A stretch of 64,000 nt of DNA from Budorcas taxicolor (GCF_023091745.1 NC_068915.1:53130001-53194000); one strand, 5' to 3'. Shown: positions 35,418-45,832, counted from the stretch's first letter. The notes: generated by a model not told the origin, from the letters alone. Program-made: numbers and translations.

Positions 35418-36339
35418 AGAGAAACTGATAAACTTGTGTGTATATGTGTATGTGTAAGAGAAGCGGGAGGAGGCAGAAATGTGTTTTTATTCACTATTTT
35501 CATTGAATGCTTATTAAATATTTTATGATACAGTTAATCTTCTTAGAGAATTGTCATCTCAATGATGACTGGGATTTTTGTTTGCTCTATTCACTGTGAT
35601 TTCTAGCTCATAGAATGGTGCCTGGTATACAGTATATACTTAATTAATTTTTCTTAAATAACAATGATTCATTAATTAACATAAAAGGTTAAGACTCCAG
35701 TTCATGTGCAACATGATGTACTCTCATTTGTAGAGATTTTACCATGAACAGGTGATATTTATGTCTGATTTTTCTGGCTAGATAGAATTGAAAGTGTTAC
35801 ATAGGCTGATTTTGAGTATTGTTGGTTAGGAAGAAAAATGTACTATCTAACAGATGTTGCTTTTAGCTCTGGATTACCACTTACTAGATAAGTGCCTCTA
35901 GGAATATGGTCCAAGTACTTTTAGTCTCATTTTTCTTGCATGTATGTTTGTCTGTTAAGAGTAAATATTTGGTAACTACAAACATAACTTATAATTTACC
36001 TTATTTTTATTTTACTAAAGCAGAGATAAATTTTAGTACCTCATTCTATTTATATAACTAAATGTAGATAATGTATATATTTTAGAGATGGCCTGTGTAT
36101 AATTCCCCTTGAAAGCTGAGGAGAATATATAAATTTTAAGATTGTATCCATTCTTCTATTATTCTATGATTTTTTCTTTCTACTTCCTTTTTTTTCTCTT
36201 TCTCCTTTTCTTCTTTTCTTTCTTTCTCTTCATTTTAAGTTCACCTGTGTTCTCAGAACAAAATAGTTACCATACATATCCTACTGACCACATTAAACAA
36301 AGACCCCACTCTTAGGGACTTTAAGATAGAAGAGATTTA
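35418..36339. other. Intergenic stretch, no gene seen
   Basis: 35600-35660 (gtgcctggtatacagtatat) is weakly L2/MIR-like. 36163-36236 is a ct-rich low-complexity run (tctttctccttttcttc-like). Confidence 0.45.
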
Positions 36340-36508
36340 TTCAGTTGTCCATTCAACAAATATTGATTGAAAACCTGCTTTGCACTAGACATAATGCCAG
36401 GTGTTAGAAGTCTGCTTGCTATAAACAAAGATGAATGGCAGTGTCTCTACCCTTTTCAGGTTTACAACTCTGTGTGGCAGGGAGTAGAAGACATTGAGTA
36501 AACAATGG
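36340..36508 (+). mobile_element. L2 LINE 3' end, sense
   Basis: The order ccattcaacaaatattgatt, then cactagacataatgccaggt, then ataaacaaagatgaatggca and ctctacccttttcaggttta matches the L2 3' terminal region. Very old and non-coding. Confidence 0.6.
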
Positions 36509-36528
36509 GGATGACTACTTCAGTTCTT

Positions 36529-36649
36529 CCTGGAGAAAGGAATGGAAACCCACTCTAGTATTAGGGTCTGGAGAACTCCATGGACAGAGGGGCCTGGCAA
36601 GCTACAGTCCATGGGGTTGCAAAGAGTCGGACATGACTGAGCGATGGAC
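36529..36649 (+). mobile_element. Bov-tA/Bov-A 3' part, sense
   Basis: Begins at cctggagaaaggaatggaaa, lacks the tRNA head, and runs through ggacagaggggcctggcaag to gtcggacatgactgagcgat. Imperfect flanking duplications acttcagttctt (36517-36528) and atttcaattctt (36650-36661) suggest integration as a truncated copy. Confidence 0.85.
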
Positions 36650-37120
36650 ATTTCAATTCTTAGTAATGAGATAAAAATTGTATTTCATATGCTCCTTTAG
36701 TGCAAATAAAGGGTCAATTTGACTTACATTTTAAAACTGTCTAGCATAGCATAACTGTGGGCAAATCAGAGCAGTTAACAAATGACCTGGAGATGATAAG
36801 GATATTACATATCAACAAGATCCATCATGCCCTTCATTATTATGTCTATAATATCATTCAAATTTCCCAACAGGTTCAGATTTATTATGAGACAGATATA
36901 GTATTACATTTTTTTTAATCATCATGGTGTTTTGTGAGGCAAAAAAAATAAACACATACATTTTCAGAAACTGACAGAAGCAAACACAATCAAAAATCAT
37001 CTTGAGAACTAAAATTGCGTTGTGTTGTAGATCACTAGATATTATCTTACCTAGGTCACTAAAAATAACTGAATTTAAGTAGTTTTTTGTCTATTTCAGT
37101 TAATTATCTTGTTTTTATCT
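36650..37120. other. Intergenic stretch, no gene seen
   Basis: AT-rich; no gene or repeat family recognised. Confidence 0.45.
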
Positions 37121-37174
37121 GTCTATGGGCTATAGTCCATGAGATCACAAAGAGTTGGACACAATTGAGTGACT

Positions 37175-37177
<3 letters not shown>
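37121..37177 (+). mobile_element. Bov-tA 3'-end fragment, sense
   Basis: ctatgggctatagtccatga, then cacaaagagttggacacaat and gagtgactcagc: the last 57 bp of a Bov-tA, leading directly into a CA microsatellite. Confidence 0.85.

Positions 37178-37229
<52 letters not shown>
37178..37229 (+). repeat. (CA)26 microsatellite
   Basis: Uninterrupted CA dinucleotides over 52 bp, directly continuing the 3' end of the Bov-tA fragment. Likely polymorphic. Confidence 0.98.
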
Positions 37230-37230
<1 letters not shown>

Positions 37231-37235
37231 TGTTA

Positions 37236-37734
37236 AAGAAAACCAGAACCAGGCAGTAGTTAACAGTAAAAACAGATTTTATTAAAAAAATATAGCAATG
37301 GAGGAAAAGAGACCTCAGTATAGAATCAAGTTCAGTTGTGAATACAATAAGACCAAGTGGGGATTTATCACAAGGAAAAGATTTGAAGAGAGGGGTCCTT
37401 GAATAGAATATTACAAAGTGGAGACATTAAAGGTAGGGGAAATTCTTGCTAAACTGACCTAACAGGTTTCTAGCTGAAGACTTGTGAGGGTGGTCAGATT
37501 TCACCTGGAAGATGAAATATTTGATAGACCTTCTGGGTGATCAGATAATAAGGGTAGAGAATTCTCTCTAAATTGATTTAGCAGGATTCTTGCTAAAACT
37601 GGGCCATGCATGCTGAGTTAGAAAAATTCAATTTTCCTGAGTAGGGGAAACCTGCTTCTTTCTTCCTGATGACCTTCTTTCCTTTGTGTCTCCATTACTC
37701 TCACTGTACTACCATACTCACTCAGAACACTTAT
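37236..37734 (-). mobile_element. Possible LTR-type sequence, unassigned
   Basis: Contains an antisense polyadenylation-like word (cagattttattaaaa at 37274-37288) and phrases such as aaacctgcttctttcttcc that feel like LTR sequence. Repeated words (ttcttgctaaactg and gattcttgctaaaactg) occur about 140 bp apart. I could not assign a family. Confidence 0.3.
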
Positions 37735-38493
37735 TTCTGACACTTCTGGTTGTGAAACATGTGGAATGTTTTCGCCACAACTAATTCTCTGCAGCACAGC
37801 TGCATGTCCTACAATTTAACTCAGTTCTGACCCTATCTGGAGGCTGTGTTAGATCTCACAGATTAAGGGAACAGTCCCACAAGATGACTCCCACCTCACT
37901 TCAAATGCCAATTGCCAGTAGTAGGTCCCTAGGCTACCTACAACTTCGACAAATTGGAGTTTCCCACAATGCCTTCCTTGGGTTTAATTTGCTAGAGCAA
38001 CTCAAAGAACTCAGGGAAACACTTATGTTTACCAGTTTATTAAAGGATACAGATGAACAGCTAGGTGAAGAGACGCATATGGTAAAGTCTGAGAGGGTCC
38101 CGAGCACAGAAGCTTCTGCCCCTGTGGAGCTGGGGTGAATTGCCCTCCCTGTGTTGATATGTTTGCCATCCTGGAAGCTCTCTGAAATCCATACTAATGG
38201 GATTTTTATGGAAGCTTTATCATATAGGCATGATTGATCATAAACTCCATTTTCAGACCTTCTCCCTCCTTAAGAGAATAGAAAAAGTGAGACAGAAAAT
38301 TCCCAAAATTCCAATCATGACTTGTGTTTTCCAGTGACAAACTCTCAAAGAGGATCCATCAAGGAGCTCAACCAAAGTTGCCTAGTGAGTAAAAAAGAGA
38401 CTCCAATCACCCAGGAAATTACAAGGACTTCAGGGGCTCTGTGCCAGAAATTAGTGGCAGAGACCAATATATGTATTTTTTTATTATCTCACA
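37735..38493 (-). mobile_element. MER21-like ERVL LTR, antisense
   Basis: The plus strand shows gcaactcaaagaactcaggg, accagtttattaaaggatac, gatgaacagctaggtgaaga, cagaagcttctgcccctgtg and ggctctgtgccagaaatta, and ends in ttattatctcaca. This is the reverse complement of the MER21-type LTR start (tgtgatattgtgata). About 760 bp, compatible with a solo LTR. The two open frames inside (37884-38138 and 38322-38552, plus) run against the LTR direction and are not genes. Confidence 0.6.
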
Positions 38494-38717
38494 AAGACCT
38501 GACAAGGATAGACACTGAAGCCAAAGGTGGAAAAGTTCTTAGAGAAGCCTGATTAAAGCTTAGTCATGTTTGTCACTGCATATCATTCCTGGATTTGATG
38601 GCAGTAGTTACTAAACTGCTTCCTAGAATAGGAATGAGAAACATCACATATTACACATTTAGATGAAGAAAAGTTCAACATGGTCACATTATATTATATT
38701 ATTTTAACCCAGTATTA

Positions 38718-39070
38718 AGGAGAAGATTCTTGAAAGTCCCTTGGACTGCAAGGAGATCCAACCAGTCCATCCTAAAGGAGATCAGTCCTGGGTGTTCATT
38801 AGAAGGACTGATGCTGAAGCTGAAACTCCAATACTTTGGTCACCTCATGCGAAGAGCTGACTCATTGGAAAATACTCTGATGCTGGGAGGGGTTGGGGGC
38901 AGGAGGAGAAGGGGATGACAGAGGATGAGATGGCTGGATGGCATCACCAACTGGATGAACAGGTTTGGGTAAACTTTGGGAGTTGGTGATGGACAGGGAG
39001 GCCTGGCGTGCTCCGATTCATAGGGTTGCAAATAGTCAGACACAACTGAGCGACTGAACTGAACTGAACT
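38718..39070 (+). mobile_element. BovB 3' end, sense, 5'-truncated
   Basis: Starts within the ORF2 C-terminal coding region (translated VPWTARRSNQSILKEISPG), through ggatgacagaggatgagatg, to the 3' tail gagcgactgaactgaactga. About 350 bp. The 62-codon frame (38730-38918) is the C-terminal ORF2 remnant and ends at the usual position after GGRRRRG. Confidence 0.95.
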
Positions 39071-39625
39071 TTTTTCTGAAATCTGCTTAAAAAAATTAGG
39101 AACTTAAAATCAAGTAATCAATGAAAGAGAATACTCACAGAAAATTTGTTGCAGGTACCATGAGCTAAGATTATTATTTAATATCAAGGACCTTGTTTAA
39201 GTAGTACTTACAGGATTGAAAGTCACAAATATTTTAAAGGCTTAGTTAAGACAATATTTATAATATAGAACAAAATATATGTGCAGGGAGTTTGACTAAA
39301 ATTTTTCCCTTAAGAAAACCAAAGTAGCTACTATTTACATACGTAGGCTATGGTAACCAAATTAATGACAACATTTAAGGCATAAGAAAAGAAAGTTGGC
39401 AGAAAACTCTCACTGCTTTGACTGAAATCTGTTTTTCTCTGTGTATAGTGTAAATGTGGACACCATCACCCACTTTACACGATGGCTGTGGTGATTAAAT
39501 AAAGGCACTTTATATTCCTGATTTTGTTTCTTCATTTCCAATAAGGAAAACATTTTGGGTTTGCATATAATATTAGTAATTATTCTTTCCCTTCACACTA
39601 AATCCAGAATTAATAAGATTCTACT
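39071..39625. other. Intergenic stretch, no gene seen
   Basis: No gene or repeat family recognised. Confidence 0.45.
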
Positions 39626-39636
39626 ATGTACTAGTG

Positions 39637-39730
39637 TGGTGATGGACAGGGAGGCCTGGCCGTGCTGCAATTCATGGGGTTGCAAAGAGTTGGACACAAC
39701 TGAGCGACTGAACTGAACTGAACTGAACTG
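39637..39730 (+). mobile_element. 94-bp BovB 3'-end insertion with target-site duplication
   Basis: Only the last 94 bp of BovB (tggtgatggacagggaggcc to the (actga)n tail). Flanked by a perfect 11-bp duplication atgtactagtg at 39626-39636 and 39731-39741, so it integrated at this length. Confidence 0.95.
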
Positions 39731-39801
39731 ATGTACTAGTGACAACGTCTTGTTTTGTTAGAATTAACATTCTAATTATTTTAAACATTCCCATGGATCC
39801 C

Positions 39802-39933
39802 TGGAGAAGGAAATGGCATCCCACTCCAGTATTCTTGCCTGGAGATTCCTGTGGATGGAGGAGCCTGGTGGGCTGCTGTCCATAGGGTCACAGAGAGTCA
39901 GACATGACTGAAGCAACTTAGCAGCAGCAACAG
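39802..39933 (+). mobile_element. BOV-A2-type monomer, sense, with target-site duplication
   Basis: One Bov-A unit (ctccagtattcttgcctgga, ggagcctggtgggctgctgt) with a GCA-type tail (agcagcagcaacag). Perfect flanking duplication catggatccc at 39792-39801 and 39934-39943. Confidence 0.94.
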
Positions 39934-40091
39934 CATGGATCCCCAGTTTCTGAAAATTTTGTCAGTCTGTGTTCTTTCTGTAACATCTCTTCATTGACAA
40001 TGTCTTTCTTAAGAGATGATAAGGAATTCTAGAACCAATATTGTATCTTTTTAGCCCATTATAGAGTCTATTCAATCTCTTCTGAAAACTT

Positions 40092-40531
40092 CAGTTCAGT
40101 TCAGTAGCTAAGTCGTGTCAGACTCTTTGGAACCCCATGAATCACAGCACGCCAGGCCTCCCTGTCCATCACCAACTCCCAGAGTTTACTCAAACTCACG
40201 TCCATCAAGTTGGTGATGCCATCCAGCCATCTCATCCTCTGTCATCCCCTTCTCCTCCTGCCCTCAATCCCTCCTAGCATCAGAGTCTTTTCCAATGAGT
40301 CAGGTCTTTGCATGAGGTGGCCAAAGTACTGGAGTTTCAGCTTTAGCATCATTCCTTCCAAAGAATACCCATGACTGTTATGCTTTAGAATGGACTGGTT
40401 GGATCTCCTTGCTGTCCAAGGAACTCGCAAGAATCTTCCCCAACACCACAACTCAAAAGCATCAGTTCTTTGGTGCTCGGCTTTCTTCACAGTCCAACTC
40501 TCACATCCATACATGACTACTGGAAAAACCA
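40092..40531 (-). mobile_element. BovB 3' end, antisense, 5'-truncated
   Basis: Antisense tail cagttcagttcagtagctaa, then ctccctgtccatcaccaact, ending at catacatgactactggaaaa. The 96-codon minus frame 40242-40532 is the ORF2 C-terminus (MYGCESWTVKKAEHQRTDAF, then LWCWGRFLRVPWTARRSNQS) and is open from the truncation point to the GGIEGRRRRG end. Possible short duplication gaaaactt/ggaaactt at the flanks. Confidence 0.94.
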
Positions 40532-40534
40532 TGG

Positions 40535-41835
40535 GAAACTTAAAAAAAAATCATCAATGATATTATTGCAGATGGGGGCATAGTTGAAAGTGATCTATTC
40601 TTCTCTTAAGACTAAATTCCAACTCATGAAAAAGTAGGTCATTTATTCTAATAATAAAGTGTATTTCCAAAGAATCTGTAGTTCCACAGCATAAATTTAA
40701 TATCATATGGTACCAGTTTCAGATGGTATAGGTTTATGATAGAAAATAATTATGTGTATATGTATTGCTTGTCTAGCTGAGAGATATTATTTCCAAACTG
40801 TTCGTTTGAATATATAATTTATAATTCAAAGGAAAAGTTATAATCTTACAGATGTGAGTAATTTATCCAATTTTATATTTGGTAGCCTGGTTGCATATTA
40901 AAACAGAAAATATATATCCTATAAGTTGTCTTGATATCTCAAAAATACAATTTATAAAATGAAATGGAGTATAAGACACTATTTTCTTGGAAAGGAGCTT
41001 CATCGTACAGCCATCTTGAAGTCTTTTTACAGGATTAATTAGAAATATTGAGCTTTGTGTGGAAACTTTTTTAGTGCATCTCAAAGGATTTGTAAATAAT
41101 AGAAATCTGTAGAGCTAATAAGAAATGACAAACGTATTGTATCATATAAAGAAACACTAAAGAACAGGGTTTTTCCCAATTATGTACCAGCACTGAAAGG
41201 AAAAAGGAGCTATTGTCACAGATTCTCTTTCAATTACACTAATATAAAACACTACATTTTAGCTAGTTAATTGCTGTCATGTACCAGTGTAAAGAGAAAT
41301 TGTTTAACATAAACCAATGTGGTCTTTCCACAAAATAACAACAGACATGGTTACTGAAATACCAGGCCATCTTGTATCAACTCACTGTAAAATATGTGAT
41401 TCCTAAACACAAAGAAGTAGTTTCACAAATGTATCAATGTCAAGGGGTCATGTTTTGAAGGTTCAAATTATAGGAGATGATTGCTAAAATAATCAAAGGT
41501 GAGGGGAAATAATGTAGTGTATTTTTATGACATTAAATTTTCAAAGATAGATACATGCTCTTTTTATAGGAAATAAAAGCAATCTCTCACTCATGTTCTA
41601 TAGAAGTCAAACAATTAAACATACAAGTGTGTGAAAATTTCCTCCTCCCAAGACATGTATCTGCTCTCCATATACCAATTTTCTGTCGCAAAGATGATTC
41701 AGGAAAGATGAGTGTGAAACACAATTTGAAATATAAATCTTTTTTTATTTACCCATTACAATCATAATAACAGATATATTGCAGGATAGAAGGACAAGGT
41801 GGATGAGATAGCACTTCATGAAATATATGCTTGAC
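40535..41835. other. Intergenic AT-rich stretch, no gene seen
   Basis: No gene or repeat family recognised; a 73-codon minus frame at 40863-41084 has no recognisable feature. Confidence 0.45.
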
Positions 41836-41847
41836 CACAAACATCTT

Positions 41848-42078
41848 GCCTGGAAAATCCCATGGACGGAGGATTCTGGTAGGCTGTAGTCCATGGGGTC
41901 GCTAAGAGTCAGACATGACTGAGCGACTTCACTTTCACTTTTCACTTTCATGCATTGGAGATGGAAATGGCAACCCACTCCAGTGTTCTTTCCTGGAGAA
42001 TCCCAGGGATGGGGGAGCTTGATGGGCTGCCGTCTATGGGGTCGCACAGAGTCAGACATGACTGAAGCGACTTAGCAG
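41848..42078 (+). mobile_element. BOV-A2 SINE, sense, 5'-truncated, with target-site duplication
   Basis: Starts inside the first unit at gcctggaaaatcccatggac, crosses the linker gcgacttcactttcactttt and completes the second unit with a short tail (ttagcag). Perfect 12-bp duplication cacaaacatctt at 41836-41847 and 42079-42090. Confidence 0.95.
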
Positions 42079-42215
42079 CACAAACATCTTTAGGGTATTA
42101 AGAGGAAAACTAAAAGGTAAATTATCAAAATAAGTTGGGAAATCTGGTTTAATTAAGCTAAGAAAAGTTTCTTAAGACCTCTCAGATTTTTTGATATGCA
42201 AGATTATTATATGTA

Positions 42216-42471
42216 TGCTGCTGCTAAGTCGCTTCAGTCGTGTCCGACTCTGTGCGACCCCATAGATGGCAGCCCACCAGGCTCCCCCATCCCTAAGATT
42301 CTCCAGGCAAGAACACCGGAGTGGGTTGCCATTTCCTTCTCCAATGCATGAAAGTGAAAAGTGAAAGTGAAGTCGCTCAGTCATGTCCGGATCTTAGCGA
42401 CCCCATGGACTGCAGCCTACCAGGCTCCTCCACCCATGGGATTTTCCAGGCAAGAGTGCTGGAGTGGGTAA
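42216..42471 (-). mobile_element. BOV-A2 SINE (dimeric), antisense
   Basis: gctgctgctaagtcgcttca tail, ccaccaggctcccccatccc, linker gaaagtgaagtcgctcagtc, and ccatgggattttccaggcaa. Near consensus. It lies 137 bp from an oppositely oriented BOV-A2. Confidence 0.95.
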
Positions 42472-42802
42472 AAAGTATAGTGGGGAGTATTTTCAGTATT
42501 TTGATATTTTTATTTAAGCAGGTGATAAAATGTAAAAACAAGCAAAAAATTAAATACTTTGTATATTTACCCAAATTACATTCTATTTTTTCATGATCTG
42601 ATCCATCCTTAAAATTCTTGAAAACATATTTAAGTAGAATATCTAGCCACATCATTCTGGAATGTTCTTTTATTTCCTTATAAATTCTATATATAATACA
42701 TATCTATAGGTCATGTATAATATCGAAGTCCAGTGTAGATTCATTCACCAGGGTTATAGCAGTTCACAAGAAACATGTGAACTGCTAGGAAACAAACATT
42801 TC

Positions 42803-43346
42803 TTGGAAGAAAAGCTATGACCAAAATAGACAGCATATTAAAAAGCAGAGACATTACTTTGCCAACAAAGTTCTGTTTAGTCAAAACTATGTTTTTTTAA
42901 GTAGTCATGTATGGATGTGAGAGTTGGACTATACAGAAAGTTGAACACCGAAGAATTGATGCTTTTGAACTGTGGTGTTGGAGAAGACTCTTGAATGTCC
43001 CTTGGACTGCAAGGAGATACAACCAGTCAATCCTAAAGGAAATCAGTCCTGAGTATTCATTAGAAGGACTGATGATGAAGCTAAAGCTCCAATACTTTGG
43101 CCATCTGATGCGAAAAACTGACTCATTGGAAAAGATCCTGGTGCTGGGAAAGACTGAAGGCAGGAGGAGAAGGGGATGACAGAGGATGAGATGGTTTGAT
43201 TGCATTACTGACTGGATGGACATAAGTTTGAGTAAACTCTAGGAGTTAGTGATGGACAGGGAAGCCTGGCATGCTGCAGTCCATGGGGCGGGGGGGTGGG
43301 GTGGCAGAGTCAGACGCAAGACTGAATGAACTGAACTGAACTGAAG
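42803..43346 (+). mobile_element. BovB 3' end, sense, 5'-truncated
   Basis: Begins at ttggaagaaaagctatgacc, includes the ORF2 C-terminus (90-codon frame 42907-43179 with VPWTARRYNQSILKEISPEY) and ends in gaactgaactgaactgaa. A G-rich run (ggggcgggggggtggggtgg, 43286-43305) replaces the usual 'tggggtcgcaaag' region, a local expansion. Confidence 0.94.
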
Positions 43347-43935
43347 CAAACATTCAAGTGGGGAGAAACAGATGTTAAAGAAGGAAACAGTCTATAAATG
43401 ACATAATCTCAGATTGTGAAAGAAGTGAAAAGATGATTGTGAGGTGGAAATGAAGGTGGGTGGGGAGACGGGTTCTGCTGAATGCATTTGTTTGAGAAAG
43501 ACCTCTCTGAGGAGCCAAGAATGAGAGATATTTAAGTCTGAGAGCTCAGAGTGCATATTTTGAGTCTGGAAGTTTGCATGCACTGGCACTAACAAGTATC
43601 ATGTTTTTGTAATGCCAACATCTAGTCCTTTACTCAAGCAGAATTTGGCTACTAGTAGAAACAAAGTAAACTCTGTGAGCCAGTGTATGTGTCTTTAACT
43701 TGGTTGGGCAATACAAACTACTAGTTTGTTCTCTATGATTCTATTCAAACTAAAGCTCTTAACTATTTCCTTTTTGTGGAATTCTTTTCTTTTTAAATCA
43801 GGTAAGTGCCTGTTCATTTAAAACACACATATGTAAAATATTGATGAGCATGTCAATTATACTCCTATGGTCTTAAAGTCAATTAGTACAGTTAGTTTGG
43901 CCCACCTCATTTAATTTGTATAAGACCAGGTTTTT
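43347..43935. other. Intergenic stretch, no gene seen
   Basis: No gene or repeat family recognised. The first half is less AT-rich (gaggtggaaatgaaggtggg). Confidence 0.45.
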
Positions 43936-44122
43936 CCTAAAATATGGGTTCTCACCTACCTGCATGGAAATATTTTGGAGATCTTTTTTAAAAATTAAAG
44001 ATATGTGTTGATATTCTAGAACTAATTTTTCTGACTTTCTAAAGTTAGAACATGAAAAACTGGCTTGTTAAGAGGCTCCCCTAGTGTTGTTTATTCATGC
44101 CAAATTTGAGAACCTCTATCCT
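43936..44122. mobile_element. MER5-like hAT (Charlie) DNA transposon remnant
   Basis: The left end ggttctcacctacctgcatg and right end gccaaatttgagaacctcta resemble the inverted ends of MER5-type non-autonomous hAT elements. The middle contains ggagatcttttttaaaaatt as in that family. Diverged; directly followed by a BovB copy. Confidence 0.5.
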
Positions 44123-44126
44123 AAGT

Positions 44127-44541
44127 GCTATGGTTTTTCCAGTGGTCATGTATGGATGTGAGAGTTGGGCTGTGAAGAAAGCTGAGCGCCAAAGAACTGA
44201 TGCTTTTGAACTGTGGTGCTGGAGAAGACTCTTGAGAGTCCCTTGGACTGCAAGGAGATCCAACCAGTCCATTCTAAAGGAGATCAGCCCTGGGATTTAT
44301 TTGGAAGGAATGATGCTAAAGCTGAAACTCCAGTACTTTGGCCACCTCATGCGAAGAGTTAATTCATTGGAAAGGACTCTGATGCTGGGAGGGATTGAGG
44401 GCAGGAGGAGAAGGGGATGACAGAGGATGAGATGGCTGGATGGCATCACTGACTCGATGAATGTGAGTCTGAGTGAACTCCGGGAGTTGGTGATGGATAG
44501 GGAGGCCGGGTGTGCTGCAATTCATGGGATCTCAAAGAGTA
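44127..44541 (+). mobile_element. BovB 3' end, sense, lacking the terminal tail
   Basis: From gctatggtttttccagtggt through the ORF2 C-terminus (frame 44097-44420: MYGCESWAVKKAERQRTDAF and VPWTARRSNQSILKEISPGI) to gcaattcatgggatctcaaa. The final 'ggacacgactgagcgactgaactga' part is missing. No tail or target-site duplication seen, so the right end may have been deleted after insertion. Confidence 0.93.
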
Positions 44542-44621
44542 AAATCTAAAACACTTATGTCCTCATTATGATTTTAATTTTTATTTATAAACTTTCTTAA
44601 ATAATAATGTTAATTGAATAC

Positions 44622-44748
44622 TGCTATGGTCTGAATGTTTGTGACCCTCTAAAAGTTATATGTTGAAATGTTAACACCTAAAGATAATTGTCTTTGGAGG
44701 TACTTAAATCATGAGGATGAAGCCCTCATGAGTAAAAGTAGTCCCATT

Positions 44749-44806
<58 letters not shown>

Positions 44807-45009
44807 CCTCTGCCCTTTCCACCACGTGGGAACACAACAAAAATATACTGACTGTGACCCAGGAAGAGCGGTTCTGAACAGAATTCAGCCATGCTGGTGC
44901 CTTGATTTTGGACTTCCCAGCCTCCAGGTCTGTGAGAAATAAATTTCTATCGTTTATAAGCTACCAATCATGTGGCATTTTCTTATAGCAATCTAAGTGG
45001 ACTAAGATA
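44622..45009 (+). mobile_element. MLT1-type MaLR LTR, sense, containing a CA microsatellite
   Basis: Starts tgctatggtctgaatgtttg, continues atatgttgaaatgttaacac, cttggaggtactt-like and atgaggatgaagccctcatg, is interrupted by (AC)n, then gccttgattttggacttccc, cagcctccaggtctgtgaga, aataaatttctatcg (polyadenylation signal) and ends ggactaagata. TG start and near-CA end; about 390 bp, a solo LTR. Opposite orientation to the copy at 2477-2882. Confidence 0.8.
44751..44803 (+). repeat. (AC)26 microsatellite inside the MLT1 LTR
   Basis: Uninterrupted AC dinucleotides over 53 bp, located where the MLT1 consensus has its 'ttataaaagagaccc' region. Confidence 0.98.
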
Positions 45010-45520
45010 GATAAATCTCCAGGGACATTCAACATTAAAAGCTAGAATAATATATACAGAAATTAACATTTAAAATATTGCTAGTTTTCTAGTAAAACCC
45101 TGCTCTCCTGTCACGAAATTGGAGAGAGAAAAAATATGGGTACACAGTACATGTGCATATCACATGATCCTCTGAGAATTTTATGCCAATATTTAATTAA
45201 TTTAGGCCTTCGCTACTCAATATGTGTTACCTACTGGTGCTTAATTATGAATAGCTCGTTTCTGATCCACCAGGATATGAGAAACGTGCTAGATATATAA
45301 ATCATCTAATATTTTCTTCAAGAAAGTCACATCCTCCTCCCCCCAAAAAAGTTAGTGAAACAAATCAGTGTTGTATGTTTACTGCCAATGTAGATTTACA
45401 GACTGGCTCAAGCCTCCTATCTCCTTAGGGACCAGTAACAAGTAGGCTAGCACTGACGGAGGCAAGCACATATGGGCAGAGCTCTTTAAACTTCTTCATC
45501 TTTGACATGTTTATGTTCAT
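45010..45520. other. Intergenic stretch, no gene seen
   Basis: 45195-45290 is weakly MER5/MER20-like. No gene. Confidence 0.4.
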
Positions 45521-45626
45521 TTACTCAGCTGGTAAAGAATTCACTGCAATGTAGGAGACCGCAGTTAGATTCTTGGGTCAAAAAGTTCCCCTGGAGGAGG
45601 GATAGGCTACCCACTCAGTATTCTTG
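45521..45626 (+). mobile_element. Bov-tA 5' fragment, sense
   Basis: ttactcagctggtaaagaat, aggagaccgcagttagattc, cccctggaggagggatagg and cactcagtattcttg. It stops exactly where the next Bov-tA head begins. Confidence 0.88.
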
Positions 45627-45832
45627 GGCTTCCCTGGTGGCTCAGATAGTAAAGAATCTGCCTGCAATGTAGGAAACCTGGGTTCCATCCCTGGGTTGGG
45701 AAGATCCCCTGGAAGAAGTCATGGCAACCCACTCCAGTGTTCTTGCCTGGAGAATTCCTGTGGGAAGAGAAGCCTGGCATGTTACAGTCTATGTGGTCAC
45801 AAAGAGTCGGACATGAGTGAGCAAATAAGCAT
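45627..45832 (+). mobile_element. Bov-tA SINE, sense, full length, directly abutting another
   Basis: Head ggcttccctggtggctcaga, then aatctgcctgcaatgtagga, ggttgggaagatcccctgga, ttcttgcctggagaattcct and cacaaagagtcggacatgag. More complete and less diverged than the fragment before it. Confidence 0.95.

Noticed and set aside
37141..37229. CRISPR-like or satellite array
   Set aside because: The repeat is a plain dinucleotide run following a SINE end, without spacers.
37884..38552. Two plus-strand frames of 84 and 76 codons
   Set aside because: They lie inside an antisense LTR and run against its direction; no domain or codon pattern.
44668..44877. Frames with His-Thr or Val-Cys dipeptide runs
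   Set aside because: They are the (AC)n microsatellite translated within an LTR.
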